Shown here in pieces: positions 43,549-52,565 of a stretch of 64,000 bases of DNA. A model generated the notes under the pieces. It saw only the letters and a program-made list of their open reading frames with translations, did not search any database and had not been told where the DNA came from. The number at the start of each line of letters is the position of its first letter. Within the stretch, counting starts at the first letter, position 1. Source of the stretch: Phycisphaerales bacterium (GTDB lineage Bacteria > Planctomycetota > Phycisphaerae > Phycisphaerales > SM1A02); contig JASMLG010000087.1 of the NCBI GenBank assembly GCA_030748805.1, positions 22,225 through 86,224 of the forward strand, in the 5' to 3' direction. The position numbers were made by a program, and so were the translations under genes.

Positions 43549-44724
43549 ATGTCTACAGGAAACCTAATAGCCCCTCATGGCGGTACCCTAGTAAATCGTT
43601 TTACTGACAGCAATTTGGCTGAAGAGGCAGCAAGCCTTCCTTCAATAACCCTATCATCAAAACAAGCATGTGATCTTGAAATGATCGCAATTGGCGCTTT
43701 TAGCCCTCTAACGGGTTTTTGCAAGAAAGCTGATTTTGAATCAATCTGCAACGATATGCGTCTATCGGATGGCACTGTTTGGCCGATTCCAATTACCCTT
43801 GCAGTTGATGAAGATGTGAAAAACACATTAACCGAAGGCGGCAAAGCAGCTCTCTATCATGAAGATGGAACATTTATGGCAATCATTGATTGTGATGAAA
43901 TATATCCACACGACAAAGCACTTGAAATTCCTAATGTATTTGGAACAGAAGACGAAGCACATCCTGGAGCAAAACAAGTAATGGATGAAGGCGAGTGGCT
44001 TGTTAGTGGTGATATCCATGTTGCAACGGTTACTCCAGAAGTTGAACCGGGAGAACAATTCACTGAATACCGACTTGCTCCAGCTGCCACTCGAGAATTA
44101 TTTTCGAATAATGGCTGGAGTACAGTTGCTGCTTTCCAAACACGCAATCCTATTCATAGAGCACACGAATATCTTTGCAAGTGTGCACAAGAAATTTGTG
44201 ACGGATTGTTGATTCACCCATTAGTTGGCGAAACCAAAGAAGGTGATATACCAGCAGATGTTCGAATGGATTGTTACAACACGATTATCGACAACTATTT
44301 TGTTCGTGATTACACCGCACTATCAGTTATGCCAGGCGCAATGCGTTACGCAGGACCACGCGAAGCAATTCTGCATGCTCTAATTCGTAAAAACTACGGT
44401 GTAACTCACTTCATCGTTGGACGCGATCACGCTGGAGTTGGTGATTATTACGGTACTTATGATGCTCAAAATATATTCGATAACTTTACTGCAGAGGAAA
44501 TAGGAATTGTACCTCTGAAATTTGAACATGCTGCATATTCAAAGAAAGCACAGGGTATGGTCAGTTCAAAAACATTCCCAAAATTGGATGATGACCAAAT
44601 CTTCTTGTCCGGCACCAAAGTTCGAGCATTGCTCGAACAAGGCGAGAGACCACCGTCTGAATTTTCACGACCAGAAGTTGCAGATGTTTTGATTAAATGG
44701 GCAACATCAACCGTAACTGTATAA
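43549..44724 (+). CDS. sat: sulfate adenylyltransferase (ATP sulfurylase)
   Basis: ATP + sulfate to APS + PPi. 391 residues of the homomeric (Sat/MET3) type: [20 protein letters not shown] carries the HxxH-type nucleotide site (Q-x-R-N-x-x-H-x-x-H), [20 protein letters not shown] follows, and [20 protein letters not shown] near the end. ATG 43549 follows GGAG. The APS kinase gene starts 32 nt after its stop, so the pair makes PAPS for the sulfotransferases. No CysH/CysI or Apr/Dsr genes are here, which favours sulfation over reduction. Confidence 0.95.
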   Translation: MSTGNLIAPHGGTLVNRFTDSNLAEEAASLPSITLSSKQACDLEMIAIGAFSPLTGFCKKADFESICNDMRLSDGTVWPIPITLAVDEDVKNTLTEGGKAALYHEDGTFMAIIDCDEIYPHDKALEIPNVFGTEDEAHPGAKQVMDEGEWLVSGDIHVATVTPEVEPGEQFTEYRLAPAATRELFSNNGWSTVAAFQTRNPIHRAHEYLCKCAQEICDGLLIHPLVGETKEGDIPADVRMDCYNTIIDNYFVRDYTALSVMPGAMRYAGPREAILHALIRKNYGVTHFIVGRDHAGVGDYYGTYDAQNIFDNFTAEEIGIVPLKFEHAAYSKKAQGMVSSKTFPKLDDDQIFLSGTKVRALLEQGERPPSEFSRPEVADVLIKWATSTVTV

Positions 44725-44756
44725 CTTTAAGAACTTTTTTACTGAAGGAAAAAACA

Positions 44757-45371
44757 ATGGCTGAACAAGTCGCAACAAACATTACATTTCATGAAGGAAC
44801 CGTAACCCCTGAAGAGAGAATGAAAAACATGGGGCAAAAAGGTGCAACCTTTTGGTTTACAGGTCTTTCAGGAAGTGGAAAGAGTACGATTGCAGTTGCA
44901 GTTGAACAGGTATTAATGAGCCGAGGACATCACGCTTATAGACTTGATGGAGATAACATTCGTATGGGTTTGAACAAAAACCTTGGCTTCTCACCAGAAG
45001 ATCGAACCGAAAATATTCGTCGAATTGGTGAGGTTTCAAAACTATTTGCAGATGCAGGAGTTCTTTCGATCGCAAGTTTCATTAGCCCTTACGCTGAAGA
45101 TCGTGATGCAGTTCGAGCACTTCACGTTGCGAATGATGTTCCATTCTATGAGTGCTACATTGATGTTTCACTTGAAGCGGCTGAAGAACGTGATCCAAAA
45201 GGACTTTACAAGAAAGCTCGTGCAGGCGAAATCAAGGGCTTCACAGGGATCGATGCTCCTTACGAAGAACCAACGAACGCTGAACTTCACCTCAAAACAC
45301 ATGAAGACGATCTTGAAACATGCGTTGCAAAAGTTATTGAGTTCATCGATGCCCAAAACCTCTTTGCATAA
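44757..45371 (+). CDS. cysC: adenylyl-sulfate kinase
   Basis: APS + ATP to PAPS. 204 residues with P-loop [60 protein letters not shown] and [20 protein letters not shown], all APS kinase hallmarks. ATG 44757 with GAAGGAA upstream. The first ~30 residues are an extension before the P-loop domain. Coupled to sat. Confidence 0.95.
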   Translation: MAEQVATNITFHEGTVTPEERMKNMGQKGATFWFTGLSGSGKSTIAVAVEQVLMSRGHHAYRLDGDNIRMGLNKNLGFSPEDRTENIRRIGEVSKLFADAGVLSIASFISPYAEDRDAVRALHVANDVPFYECYIDVSLEAAEERDPKGLYKKARAGEIKGFTGIDAPYEEPTNAELHLKTHEDDLETCVAKVIEFIDAQNLFA

Positions 45372-45389
45372 ATTGATTCACTGAAATGC

Positions 45390-45469
45390 GGGGACATTCA
45401 TAAGAATTCTGGTGACAGCCACTGCGCAGACGATGTGACAGTCACGTCGAATTCTTATGGGTGACCCTT
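45390..45469. repeat. composite palindromic element, copy 1
   Basis: GGGGACAT (45390), then an inverted pair CATAAGAATTC (45399-45409) / GAATTCTTATG (45449-45459), an internal GTGACAGTCAC (45435-45445), and a closing GGGTGACCC. The order matches the element at 48123-48213. It lies between cysC and a convergent pseudopilin gene and could also serve as a terminator. Confidence 0.75.
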
Positions 45470-45502
45470 TTGAACATGAGCATGAGTTCGCTAGATTGAC
45501 GT

Positions 45503-46492
45503 TTACGCACCACCATGAATCACAACATCATCAAAAGATTCCATTATTGATGGATTAATATTGGTGTTTGAGGCGTCAGTTAAGTCAGATGCTTGGAAAG
45601 GTTGTTCGTTTTCAGGATTGGTTGGGGCATTAGATGTTTCTAGGTAGATCCTATCTGGTCCAGCAGAAAGAAGCATATAACTACCCCTTGATGTTCCCCA
45701 AGCGACACCGTTTGGTGTCCAATTAGTACCTTGTTCCCAGAATGTTGGGTGAGCAAGAAGCATAGTCAACCAAGCAATCCGATCGTCTTCTGGATAGATT
45801 AAACTTTGGCTTGTGTTTAGTAAGTCGAATTCCATATTTGGAAGATCAAATTGAGGAAGAACGTAATTGGGATTTCCGCTATTCTCAGGGTCATCTATGA
45901 TTGGACCGCTCTTTCTAGCAGAACGAAGATAAATAATAGGCGTTTCCCATGAGTCAACTAGAGTAGGAAGAACGTCAGGATTATCTGGATCGTATTTCAG
46001 GTCGCTAGATTTTGGGCTGAAATATGGTTCAAACACTCTTCCGTTTACCCAAGGGCCTTCCCCGAATCTTTGTTTGTCAAATTTCAGGGACCACTGTAAC
46101 CCAGTTACAGGATCTGTTTCATTAGAAAACAGTTCAGTTCCTGAAAAACTATCGTACTCATCCACTACTGAAGTCGGTGATTCCAATTGCTTGATGCGTG
46201 CACCACCCATTAATTCAAGAAGAGCATTTTGAGTAGACGCAATATCTGTTTCGCCCAAAAGTGTTTCTGGAAGCAATCCAGGATACCTACCATGATCAAG
46301 TGCAAATTCGTCGCATGCACGCGCAAACGATTGCATCAAACTTGATGATTGGGTTTTTTTTGCAGCTTCTTGTACACCAGAAAGAGCAGCAAGCAAAATA
46401 CCCGCAAGGACAGCAATTATTGCAATAACTACTAGAATTTCAATCAGCGTAAAGCCAATACGATTGTTGTTTTGAAGGTTTTGTTTATTCAT
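45503..46492 (-). CDS. type II secretion/type IV pseudopilin-like protein
   Basis: 329 residues. ATG 46492 gives a short leader ending in a prepilin peptidase site, NNRIG | FTLIEILVVIAIIAVLAG, with Glu at +5 and a hydrophobic helix of ~20 residues. The large C-terminal domain (SPKSSDLKYDPDNPDV, IAWLTMLLAHPTFWEQ) is globular and unrecognised. Such proteins are numerous in planctomycetes. The terminal H-x9-DG motif of many of them is absent. Confidence 0.85.
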   Translation of the reverse strand: MNKQNLQNNNRIGFTLIEILVVIAIIAVLAGILLAALSGVQEAAKKTQSSSLMQSFARACDEFALDHGRYPGLLPETLLGETDIASTQNALLELMGGARIKQLESPTSVVDEYDSFSGTELFSNETDPVTGLQWSLKFDKQRFGEGPWVNGRVFEPYFSPKSSDLKYDPDNPDVLPTLVDSWETPIIYLRSARKSGPIIDDPENSGNPNYVLPQFDLPNMEFDLLNTSQSLIYPEDDRIAWLTMLLAHPTFWEQGTNWTPNGVAWGTSRGSYMLLSAGPDRIYLETSNAPTNPENEQPFQASDLTDASNTNINPSIMESFDDVVIHGGA

Positions 46493-46572
46493 GAGCGTAA
46501 AATCCGTCTGTATAAAAAGCAAGGTGGTATCCCGCCACGCTCATCCGCAGATACAGGGTACGCTAGTCGTGG

Positions 46573-47028
46573 TTATTTTTCAACAGTTACACCGAAAATT
46601 GCTCCTAAGAAGTTAGGTAGTACGTTTTTTATGAATTGCTCAACGCATTGATTGGTGTGGGTGTCATCGATGCCCCATAAACAACATTTCAGATCAATAT
46701 ACTCATTGTCACCCTGAATACGATAAGCGTCATCAACAAGAAGTATTGTTTCTAAATTAGGTGATATAGCTGTGGTTGCAGCGTTTATTTGTGGTTGACC
46801 AATACAGATAGCAGGGCGGGTACGAAGTTCAGTATCGTTGAGGTACCATAAATCGCTACAGACAAGAGGCCAAGGCGGACCAGCAATTTCATGTTGTTCC
46901 ATCCAATCGACGATTGCCTCACCAATGTAATATCCTCTTCGGCGATCGCCAAGTTCTGCTCGTAGATGTGCGCCTACTACGATTGGAATCACGTTATCTA
47001 TAGTTACTGTTTCGTCTGGGTGTAGCAT
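46573..47028 (-). CDS. conserved-looking soluble protein of unknown function
   Basis: Not recognised. 151 residues starting MLHPDETVTIDNVIPIVVGA, soluble, no signal peptide. Blocks GYYIGEAIVDWMEQHEIAGP and VCSDLWYLNDTELRTRPAIC look like a small alpha/beta domain. It begins 3 nt after the prfA stop, so it is coupled to release factor 1. Confidence 0.55.
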   Translation of the reverse strand: MLHPDETVTIDNVIPIVVGAHLRAELGDRRRGYYIGEAIVDWMEQHEIAGPPWPLVCSDLWYLNDTELRTRPAICIGQPQINAATTAISPNLETILLVDDAYRIQGDNEYIDLKCCLWGIDDTHTNQCVEQFIKNVLPNFLGAIFGVTVEK

Positions 47029-47031
47029 GGC

Positions 47032-48093
47032 TTAAAGCTCAGCAAGTCGTTGTGCGGTTTCGGCTTCAATTAGTTGATCAATCATCGGTTGCATGTTTCC
47101 CGACATAACATCGCCGAGATTATAGTTTCCACTGATGCGGTGGTCGACGATTAAGTTATCTTTGTAACGGTATGTTCTAATTTTTTCTGCTCTACTCCCT
47201 GAGCCAATCATGGAATTTCTTGCCTCTGCACGCTCTGCATCAATTTTTGCTTTTTGTATTTCAAATAAACGTGCACGTAGTAGTTTCCATGCTTTCTCGC
47301 GATTTTGTGCTTGGCTTTTTGTGTCCTGCATACGAACTTCGATACCCGTTGGTTCATGAATAAGGTGCACAGCTGTAGCAACTTTATTTACGTTTTGTCC
47401 GCCGGGTCCCGTTGAAGTTGTTATCGATTCTTTTACGTCATTGGGGTCAAGGTCGACTTCTATTTCTTCTGGCTCCGGAAGTACGGCAACCGTGGCAGTA
47501 GAAGTGTGAACTCGACCTTGGGTTTCTGTCTCTGGAACGCGTTTAACTTGATGCGTTCCACTTTCAAATCCAAGGTTCGTCCAGACACCCTCACCAGCAA
47601 TGCAAAGAATGGCTGTTTTGGAGCCCCCCATATCTTCAATCTTCCACCCACGAATACCTGCGTATCGTTTGTACATATCTTCTAAATCACTTGCCCAAAG
47701 TCCAGCTTCGTCACCACCAACCCCAGCCCGTACTTCAAGAATAACTGATCCGACCGATTGTTCGTCAGCGGTTACAAGTTGTTTTTGAATTTGTTCAGTG
47801 AGTACAGAGAGTGTTTTATCAAGTTCTAAAAGTTCTTCTTTTGCCATCGCAGCAAGTTCTTGATCATCGCCCTTGAGAACCTCTTCGCACTCTTGTTCCT
47901 GTGCAATCGCTGTCTCGTATTCTGAGAATTGTTCAACGAGCGAGGCAATCGCAGTTTTTTTAATGGAAAGAGACGTGACTTTTCGGTGGTCAGTTAAGAC
48001 CCCGGGATCTAGGAGTTGATCAGACAAATCCTCGTGTTGATTCACGATATCTCGTAATTTTTCGGCTACATTTTCTGGTATTCGTTCGCTCAC
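47032..48093 (-). CDS. prfA: peptide chain release factor 1
   Basis: Releases completed proteins at UAA/UAG. The GGQ catalytic motif is in STGPGGQNVNKVATAVHLIH (~residue 235 from the chosen start), preceded by EVRAGVGGDEAGLWASDLED and followed by SQAQNREKAWKLLRARL. The start is inferred: no ATG lies near the homologous beginning, so GTG 48093 (VSERIPENVAEKLRDIV) gives a normal ~353 residues. The only upstream ATG (48213) would translate a palindromic repeat, unlikely to be real coding. Confidence 0.88.
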   Translation of the reverse strand: MSERIPENVAEKLRDIVNQHEDLSDQLLDPGVLTDHRKVTSLSIKKTAIASLVEQFSEYETAIAQEQECEEVLKGDDQELAAMAKEELLELDKTLSVLTEQIQKQLVTADEQSVGSVILEVRAGVGGDEAGLWASDLEDMYKRYAGIRGWKIEDMGGSKTAILCIAGEGVWTNLGFESGTHQVKRVPETETQGRVHTSTATVAVLPEPEEIEVDLDPNDVKESITTSTGPGGQNVNKVATAVHLIHEPTGIEVRMQDTKSQAQNREKAWKLLRARLFEIQKAKIDAERAEARNSMIGSGSRAEKIRTYRYKDNLIVDHRISGNYNLGDVMSGNMQPMIDQLIEAETAQRLAEL

Positions 48094-48122
48094 TTCTTTA
48101 TGGTACAGAACAACTGTACGGT

Positions 48123-48172
48123 GGGGACATCCAGTCGAAATTATTGCATGCAATAATTTCTTGGGTGTCCCC
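48123..48172. repeat. composite palindromic element, copy 2, first part
   Basis: GGGGACA (48123-29) ... perfect 24-bp palindrome centred on TTGCATGCAA (48137-48160) ... GGG-TGTCCCC (to 48172). Outer and inner inverted repeats are nested. It sits just upstream of the prfA start. Confidence 0.8.
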
Positions 48173-48202
48173 CTAGCGAGTATTAGACATGTTCGCGCTA
48201 AT

Positions 48203-48321
48203 GTGACTGTCACGGCGTGTCCCCTTAGCGTGCATTGTGCGTGTTCTCTGATGTGACAGTCACTGACAGACGCGCACCAATTAAGTTTCGGTATTAAACG
48301 AGTCGTTGGGTGTGACTGTCA
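48203..48321. repeat. three GTGACWGTCAC repeats
   Basis: GTGACTGTCAC (48203-13), GTGACAGTCAC (48253-63) and GTGACTGTCA (48312-21), the first followed by GGCGTGTCCCCTTAGCG. The same 11-mer is at 45435. Spacing is about 50-59 bp, in the gap between rpmE and prfA. Confidence 0.8.
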
Positions 48322-48327
48322 AGGAAA

Positions 48328-48552
48328 TTACTTCTTCTTGTTCTTAAAGTAGTCGCCCTTGAACTTGTTTTGGAACTTCTCAACGCGACCAGCGGCATCG
48401 ACGAATGCTGCCTTGCCGGTGTAGAACGGGTGTGACCCAGACCAAATATCAACATGCATTTCAGGTACAGTTGCACCAACGGTCATGACATGCTCGCCGC
48501 GAAAGAAAACTTTGCAATCGTTGTGGTATTCAGGATGTGTATTGTTCTTCAT
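48328..48552 (-). CDS. rpmE: 50S ribosomal protein bL31, zinc-free form
   Basis: 74 residues: MKNNTHPEYHNDCKVFF, SGSHPFYTGKAAFVDAAGRV, EKFQNKFKGDYFKNKKK. The zinc-binding type has CxC near residue 16 and CxxC near 37-40; here only one Cys (residue 13) remains and the CxxC position reads WSGS, so it should not bind zinc. ATG 48552 with GGAG upstream. Basic Lys-rich tail. Confidence 0.92.
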   Translation of the reverse strand: MKNNTHPEYHNDCKVFFRGEHVMTVGATVPEMHVDIWSGSHPFYTGKAAFVDAAGRVEKFQNKFKGDYFKNKKK

Positions 48553-48668
48553 AGTAGGGCTCCAAATACTCCCGATTAGCATGGGAGCCCCGTATTGTAG
48601 GAATACCAAGCAAATTCTTCAACCCATATTGGCGAATGCTTGGTTCTTGCTATAATTCCGCTTTCCTA

Positions 48669-48740
<72 letters not shown>

Positions 48741-48741
<1 letters not shown>

Positions 48742-48784
48742 TTAAAAGAAAAGCCCATACTTTAGTATGGGCTTTTCTTTTAAC
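48741..48784 (+). terminator. long hairpin terminator after tRNA-Asn
   Basis: Perfect 20-bp stem, 48741-48760 against 48765-48784, loop TTTA. The 3' arm contains GGGCTTTTCTTTT. Begins at the last base of the tRNA. Confidence 0.9.
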
Positions 48785-49353
48785 TCCGTGTAGATGCTTT
48801 GCAACGCCACTGCGTATTTCAGGGTTCACTTCACTAGAAGCAGGCTTCTGCTCAGTTTACCCCTGAAATCCACCAACTGAACTCGAGCGGCGCGTGATGG
48901 CTTGGTGCCATCTCGCGCGCCCATGAGGTGCACGCTTGGAGCGCCGCCAATTGAACCGAGTTCAATGAGTTCAACGGTTCTTGGTTTTCCAAGGAGACAG
49001 AGCGTAATTAGTATGCAAATGTGCATTGCCATAGTATGAATGGTATGACAATGGAGTCAAGAACTTTATTGCAACGCAATCTTTCCGAGCCCAACGCTTC
49101 CTTTTAGTGTTCGTATTTCAACCCATAAAGCGGTCTTGCTATTGATTTTACTTGGCACGGGTACACGAGGGCTACTAGCAGTGTCTCTGGTTTAAATTTC
49201 TTGGACTTAGTTCATTTTTATTACAATACGCCTTTATGAGAGATATATAGGAAAAAACCGACATTTTTTATGCGTCATTTAGGCAAGTATCCCGTATATT
49301 TGAACGATAGTAGTGGCTAGGGGGCATTATCCTAATGCATTGGAGAAGTTCTT
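48785..49353. other. 569-bp gene-free stretch between tRNA-Asn and cytochrome gene
   Basis: No convincing gene. A GC-rich island (~48880-48960) with an imperfect inverted repeat is described separately. A small CTTGG-TTTT-CCAAG hairpin lies at 48980-48993. The last ~300 bp are AT-rich and should hold the cytochrome promoter. A 68-codon minus-strand frame (48826-49032) is unsupported. Confidence 0.5.
48879..48963. repeat. GC-rich imperfect inverted repeat
   Basis: GAACTCG (48879-85) pairs with CGAGTTC (48957-63). Inside, GCGGCGCG and GCGCCGCC pair across an 8-nt bulge, with nested GATGG/CCATC at the tip. Base composition is much richer in G+C than the flanks. It resembles a fold-back recombination site or mobile-element remnant beside a tRNA. 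Confidence 0.5.
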
Positions 49354-52300
49354 ATGACACCTAGATTGATTGCAACCGCTTTAACCATTTTTATCTCATC
49401 TATGTGCTATGCAAGCCCAAGCATGTCTAACCATGGGAAGGTGATAACAAAAAAGGGTGTTTTTAATCCACACTCCAAAATAGCACAGCATGGTACGAAT
49501 ACAGACCCTAAGGTGACGATTATGTCCCCTCACGGCAAGGTACGTGTTGATACAAAGGACGGTCCGATTTTTATTGGTCAAATTGCTCCCGACCACGGTG
49601 TCAATGGTGATGAGCGTGGTCTTCCATATCCAAGGTGTTTAATTTGCCACAGTGATATTGAAAATATTACTAAGAATATGGCTGGAATGAATCTGTATTG
49701 TGATTTTTGCCACGGTGGCGACCCAATGGGTGAAACAATCGAAACAGCCCACGTTTTTTCTGATGGTACAGTTGATTACAACGAAACCATTCCACCACTT
49801 GATCAGGACTTGGAATACCAGAAATGGATAAACCCCTCTAACTTACGTGTTGTTGAGTCGTCTTGTGGAATGTGCCACCCAGACCACGTGGTTCGTGTTA
49901 AGAAAAGTTTGATGGCTACGACTGCCGGACATTATGCAGGTGGTTTCTATCAGAACAACGTTGTCGACTCAAAGACACCATCTTACGGAACTTTTGCAAT
50001 TGAAGATACTGATGGCGATGTTCCTGTTGAAGATGGTGCAGTTGAATCCTTGCTTGATTTGTTGATATACACAGGTGGTGATCAGACGCAATTTGCAACA
50101 CACTACACTGCAGTACCCTCACAGGCCTGTGCTCGATGCCACTTATGGTCAAGAGGACGTGGTTACCGAGGTGCTGGTGAATTTGGAAATGTTGATGGTA
50201 CTTATCGCGCTGATGGTTGCGTTGCTTGCCACATGATGTATTCCAACTCCGGTTTATCTGAAAGCGATGATATCTCTATAGACCATTTTGAAGGTGGGCA
50301 TCCCAGAACACATGTTATTTCAAAGCAAATACCATCAGAACAATGTATACATTGCCACCATCGAGGAGCTCGTATTGGGTTGAACTTTACTGGCCGCGCG
50401 CAAATGCCACCGCGTTTACCGTCTGGTCCTGGCGTTCCCGGAACTACCGATGAACGGTTTAATAAAAATTATCACTATACGGTTAGTGACACCAACCCTC
50501 AAGATGCACATGCAGAGGCAGGTATGCACTGCATCGACTGTCACACAGAAAACGGTATTCATGGAGACGGAAATATTTACGGTCACATGGATCAGGCAAC
50601 AAAAATTGAATGTAGAACATGTCACGGATTACCAGGCCAAGAACCAACTCTTGTTGACAATGATGGCATTACCCTGACCAATGTGACTCAAAATCCAAGC
50701 GGTAATTTTGTTTTGACATCGAAAGTTGATGGTGTAGAGCACATTATTCCAACAGCAATAGATATTGTTGAGAGTAATCCAATGGCTGAATGTGCTATGA
50801 ATGACAATCACTTGAAAGCTGAAGGAGGACTAGAATGTTATTCATGTCATACATCATGGATTCCAAATTGTTTTGGATGTCACTTTGAACGTGATGAAAC
50901 CCAGATGGGTTTGAATTACGTTACTGGGGAATTAGAAGTAGGAAAAGTTACAACAAATAACAAGATTTTTGAGGCACTTCGCCATTTCTCACTAGGTCCT
51001 AACAGTGAAGGTCGAATCGCTCCGTATGTTGTTTCTTGCCATCCTATTGCAGACGTAACAGCTCCAGATGGAAGCAAGATACTGAACTTTGTAATGCCGG
51101 TGACTAGTAATGGCTTGTCTGGTCTTGGCCATAATCCAGTTCAACCACATACAGTTCGTGGTGCAGGAGAAGTAAGAACATGTGCAGAATGCCACAGATC
51201 ACCTACCTCACTTGGCTTTGGCTCCGGTTTGTTTACTGTTGCAAGGAACAATATTTACACAACTAGCGGGACTGATGTGGGTGTTTTTGACAGAATGAGC
51301 GATCCAAACTTGCCGATTCCTGATGGTGACGTTCCTGTCTCTGGTATTCCACAGGGCTTAGCGTATAAACCAAGTGTAGTGGAAGGAACAGTAGATTATC
51401 TTTACGTTTCACTGTCTACAGATGGAGTAGCAATCTATAACCGTGAATCGGGTACACCAGATGAAGTGGTAGGAACTATTGAAGGAATTAACGCTCTTGG
51501 TATTGCTCGCGATTCTCAATATTTATTTGTAGTGAACGCTGAAATGGGAGTTAATATTTATGACAACGAAGTTCCAGAAGTTGCAACATTAGTTTCTACG
51601 ATTGGTATACCTAATGCAGTTGATGTAGTTCCTTGGGGAATCTACCTGTTTGTGCCAGCTGTTGACGATGGATTGGTTATCGTAAATATTGCTGATCCAA
51701 GTTCACCATTCATCGCTGCCACAGTTGATAATATTTCTGTTTCCGATGTAGTTGTCTTTAGTCATTACCAAGCAGGAAGCAATTTCGCGGTTCGTGCTTA
51801 TGCTTCAGATCCAGATGGCGGAGTACATGTAATTGATTTGCTCCCTGACATTGAATATCCTCAAGTCGTTGAGACACTGCCAAGTGGTGGTTCCCTTGCA
51901 GTTGATGTATATACACGTTGGGTTGTTGCAACCGAAACCGAACCATCAAGAGAACACGATTATCTATACGTTGCTGCTGATTCCAGTCTAGATATATACG
52001 ACATTACGGATCCAGATGGTATTTACCTAGTGAGCAATGTAGACCTTGGCGGATTACTTTCAGATGTAGAAGTTGTAAGTCAACTTGCACCTCCAGGCGT
52101 AGATGATTACGCGATTGTTGGAAACATCATGTATGGCCTGCAAATGGTTGATGTTACTGATCCTCTGGCACCTGTTGCGATAGGAACAATACCAGTCGAT
52201 GGCGGTGTTTACGATGTACTCGTTGAAGTACAGCAGATGGACAGATTCCTAGGTGAACATGGCGAGACACTAAAAGAAAACTCTCATCCATTTACAGGTA

Positions 52301-52533
52301 CATTGACGCGTGAAGATATCGTAAGGATTCTCTCTGCACCTATTGATTGCCAAGAAGAAGAATGTCCTGCGGACGTTGACGGAGATGGCTATGTTGGAGT
52401 TACCGACATTCTAGATATCATTGGTTCATGGGGCGCTTGCGGAACTCCATGCCCTGGAGATATTGATAACGATGGTTTTGTAAACGTCTCAGATCTTCTT
52501 GAAGTAGTGGGTTCTTGGGGAGCATGTCCGTAA
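49354..52533 (+). CDS. 11-heme cytochrome c with propeller-like region and dockerin-like C-terminus
   Basis: 1059 residues, exported (signal PRLIATALTIFISSMCYA). Eleven CXXCH heme motifs: CLICH 95, CDFCH 116, CGMCH 171, CARCH 259, CVACH 289, CIHCH 331, CIDCH 393, CRTCH 420, CYSCH 495, CFGCH 506, CAECH 610. Residues ~620-960 contain LVIVD-like beta repeats (DGLVIVNIADPSSPFIAATV, YLYVAADSSLDIYDITDPDG). The last ~55 residues are two EF-hand/dockerin-like units (DVDGDGYVGVTDILDIIGSW, DIDNDGFVNVSDLLEVVGSW). Likely an extracellular electron-transfer or multi-protein surface component; redox partner unknown. Confidence 0.88.
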   Translation: MTPRLIATALTIFISSMCYASPSMSNHGKVITKKGVFNPHSKIAQHGTNTDPKVTIMSPHGKVRVDTKDGPIFIGQIAPDHGVNGDERGLPYPRCLICHSDIENITKNMAGMNLYCDFCHGGDPMGETIETAHVFSDGTVDYNETIPPLDQDLEYQKWINPSNLRVVESSCGMCHPDHVVRVKKSLMATTAGHYAGGFYQNNVVDSKTPSYGTFAIEDTDGDVPVEDGAVESLLDLLIYTGGDQTQFATHYTAVPSQACARCHLWSRGRGYRGAGEFGNVDGTYRADGCVACHMMYSNSGLSESDDISIDHFEGGHPRTHVISKQIPSEQCIHCHHRGARIGLNFTGRAQMPPRLPSGPGVPGTTDERFNKNYHYTVSDTNPQDAHAEAGMHCIDCHTENGIHGDGNIYGHMDQATKIECRTCHGLPGQEPTLVDNDGITLTNVTQNPSGNFVLTSKVDGVEHIIPTAIDIVESNPMAECAMNDNHLKAEGGLECYSCHTSWIPNCFGCHFERDETQMGLNYVTGELEVGKVTTNNKIFEALRHFSLGPNSEGRIAPYVVSCHPIADVTAPDGSKILNFVMPVTSNGLSGLGHNPVQPHTVRGAGEVRTCAECHRSPTSLGFGSGLFTVARNNIYTTSGTDVGVFDRMSDPNLPIPDGDVPVSGIPQGLAYKPSVVEGTVDYLYVSLSTDGVAIYNRESGTPDEVVGTIEGINALGIARDSQYLFVVNAEMGVNIYDNEVPEVATLVSTIGIPNAVDVVPWGIYLFVPAVDDGLVIVNIADPSSPFIAATVDNISVSDVVVFSHYQAGSNFAVRAYASDPDGGVHVIDLLPDIEYPQVVETLPSGGSLAVDVYTRWVVATETEPSREHDYLYVAADSSLDIYDITDPDGIYLVSNVDLGGLLSDVEVVSQLAPPGVDDYAIVGNIMYGLQMVDVTDPLAPVAIGTIPVDGGVYDVLVEVQQMDRFLGEHGETLKENSHPFTGTLTREDIVRILSAPIDCQEEECPADVDGDGYVGVTDILDIIGSWGACGTPCPGDIDNDGFVNVSDLLEVVGSWGACP

Positions 52534-52565
52534 TAAATATTGCTCTTCCTGCTAATATATGAATT

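Noticed and set aside
45503..46492. H-x9-DG-type pseudopilin
   Set aside because: The N-terminal methylation motif is there but the C-terminal H-x9-DG signature is not.
48094..48213. Upstream ATG start for prfA
   Set aside because: Translation would run through a palindromic repeat; homology begins at about VSERIPENV.
48826..49032. 68-codon minus-strand frame next to tRNA-Asn
   Set aside because: It spans the GC-rich inverted repeat, has no clear ribosome site and no recognised domain; the frame is more likely a by-product of the fold-back sequence.
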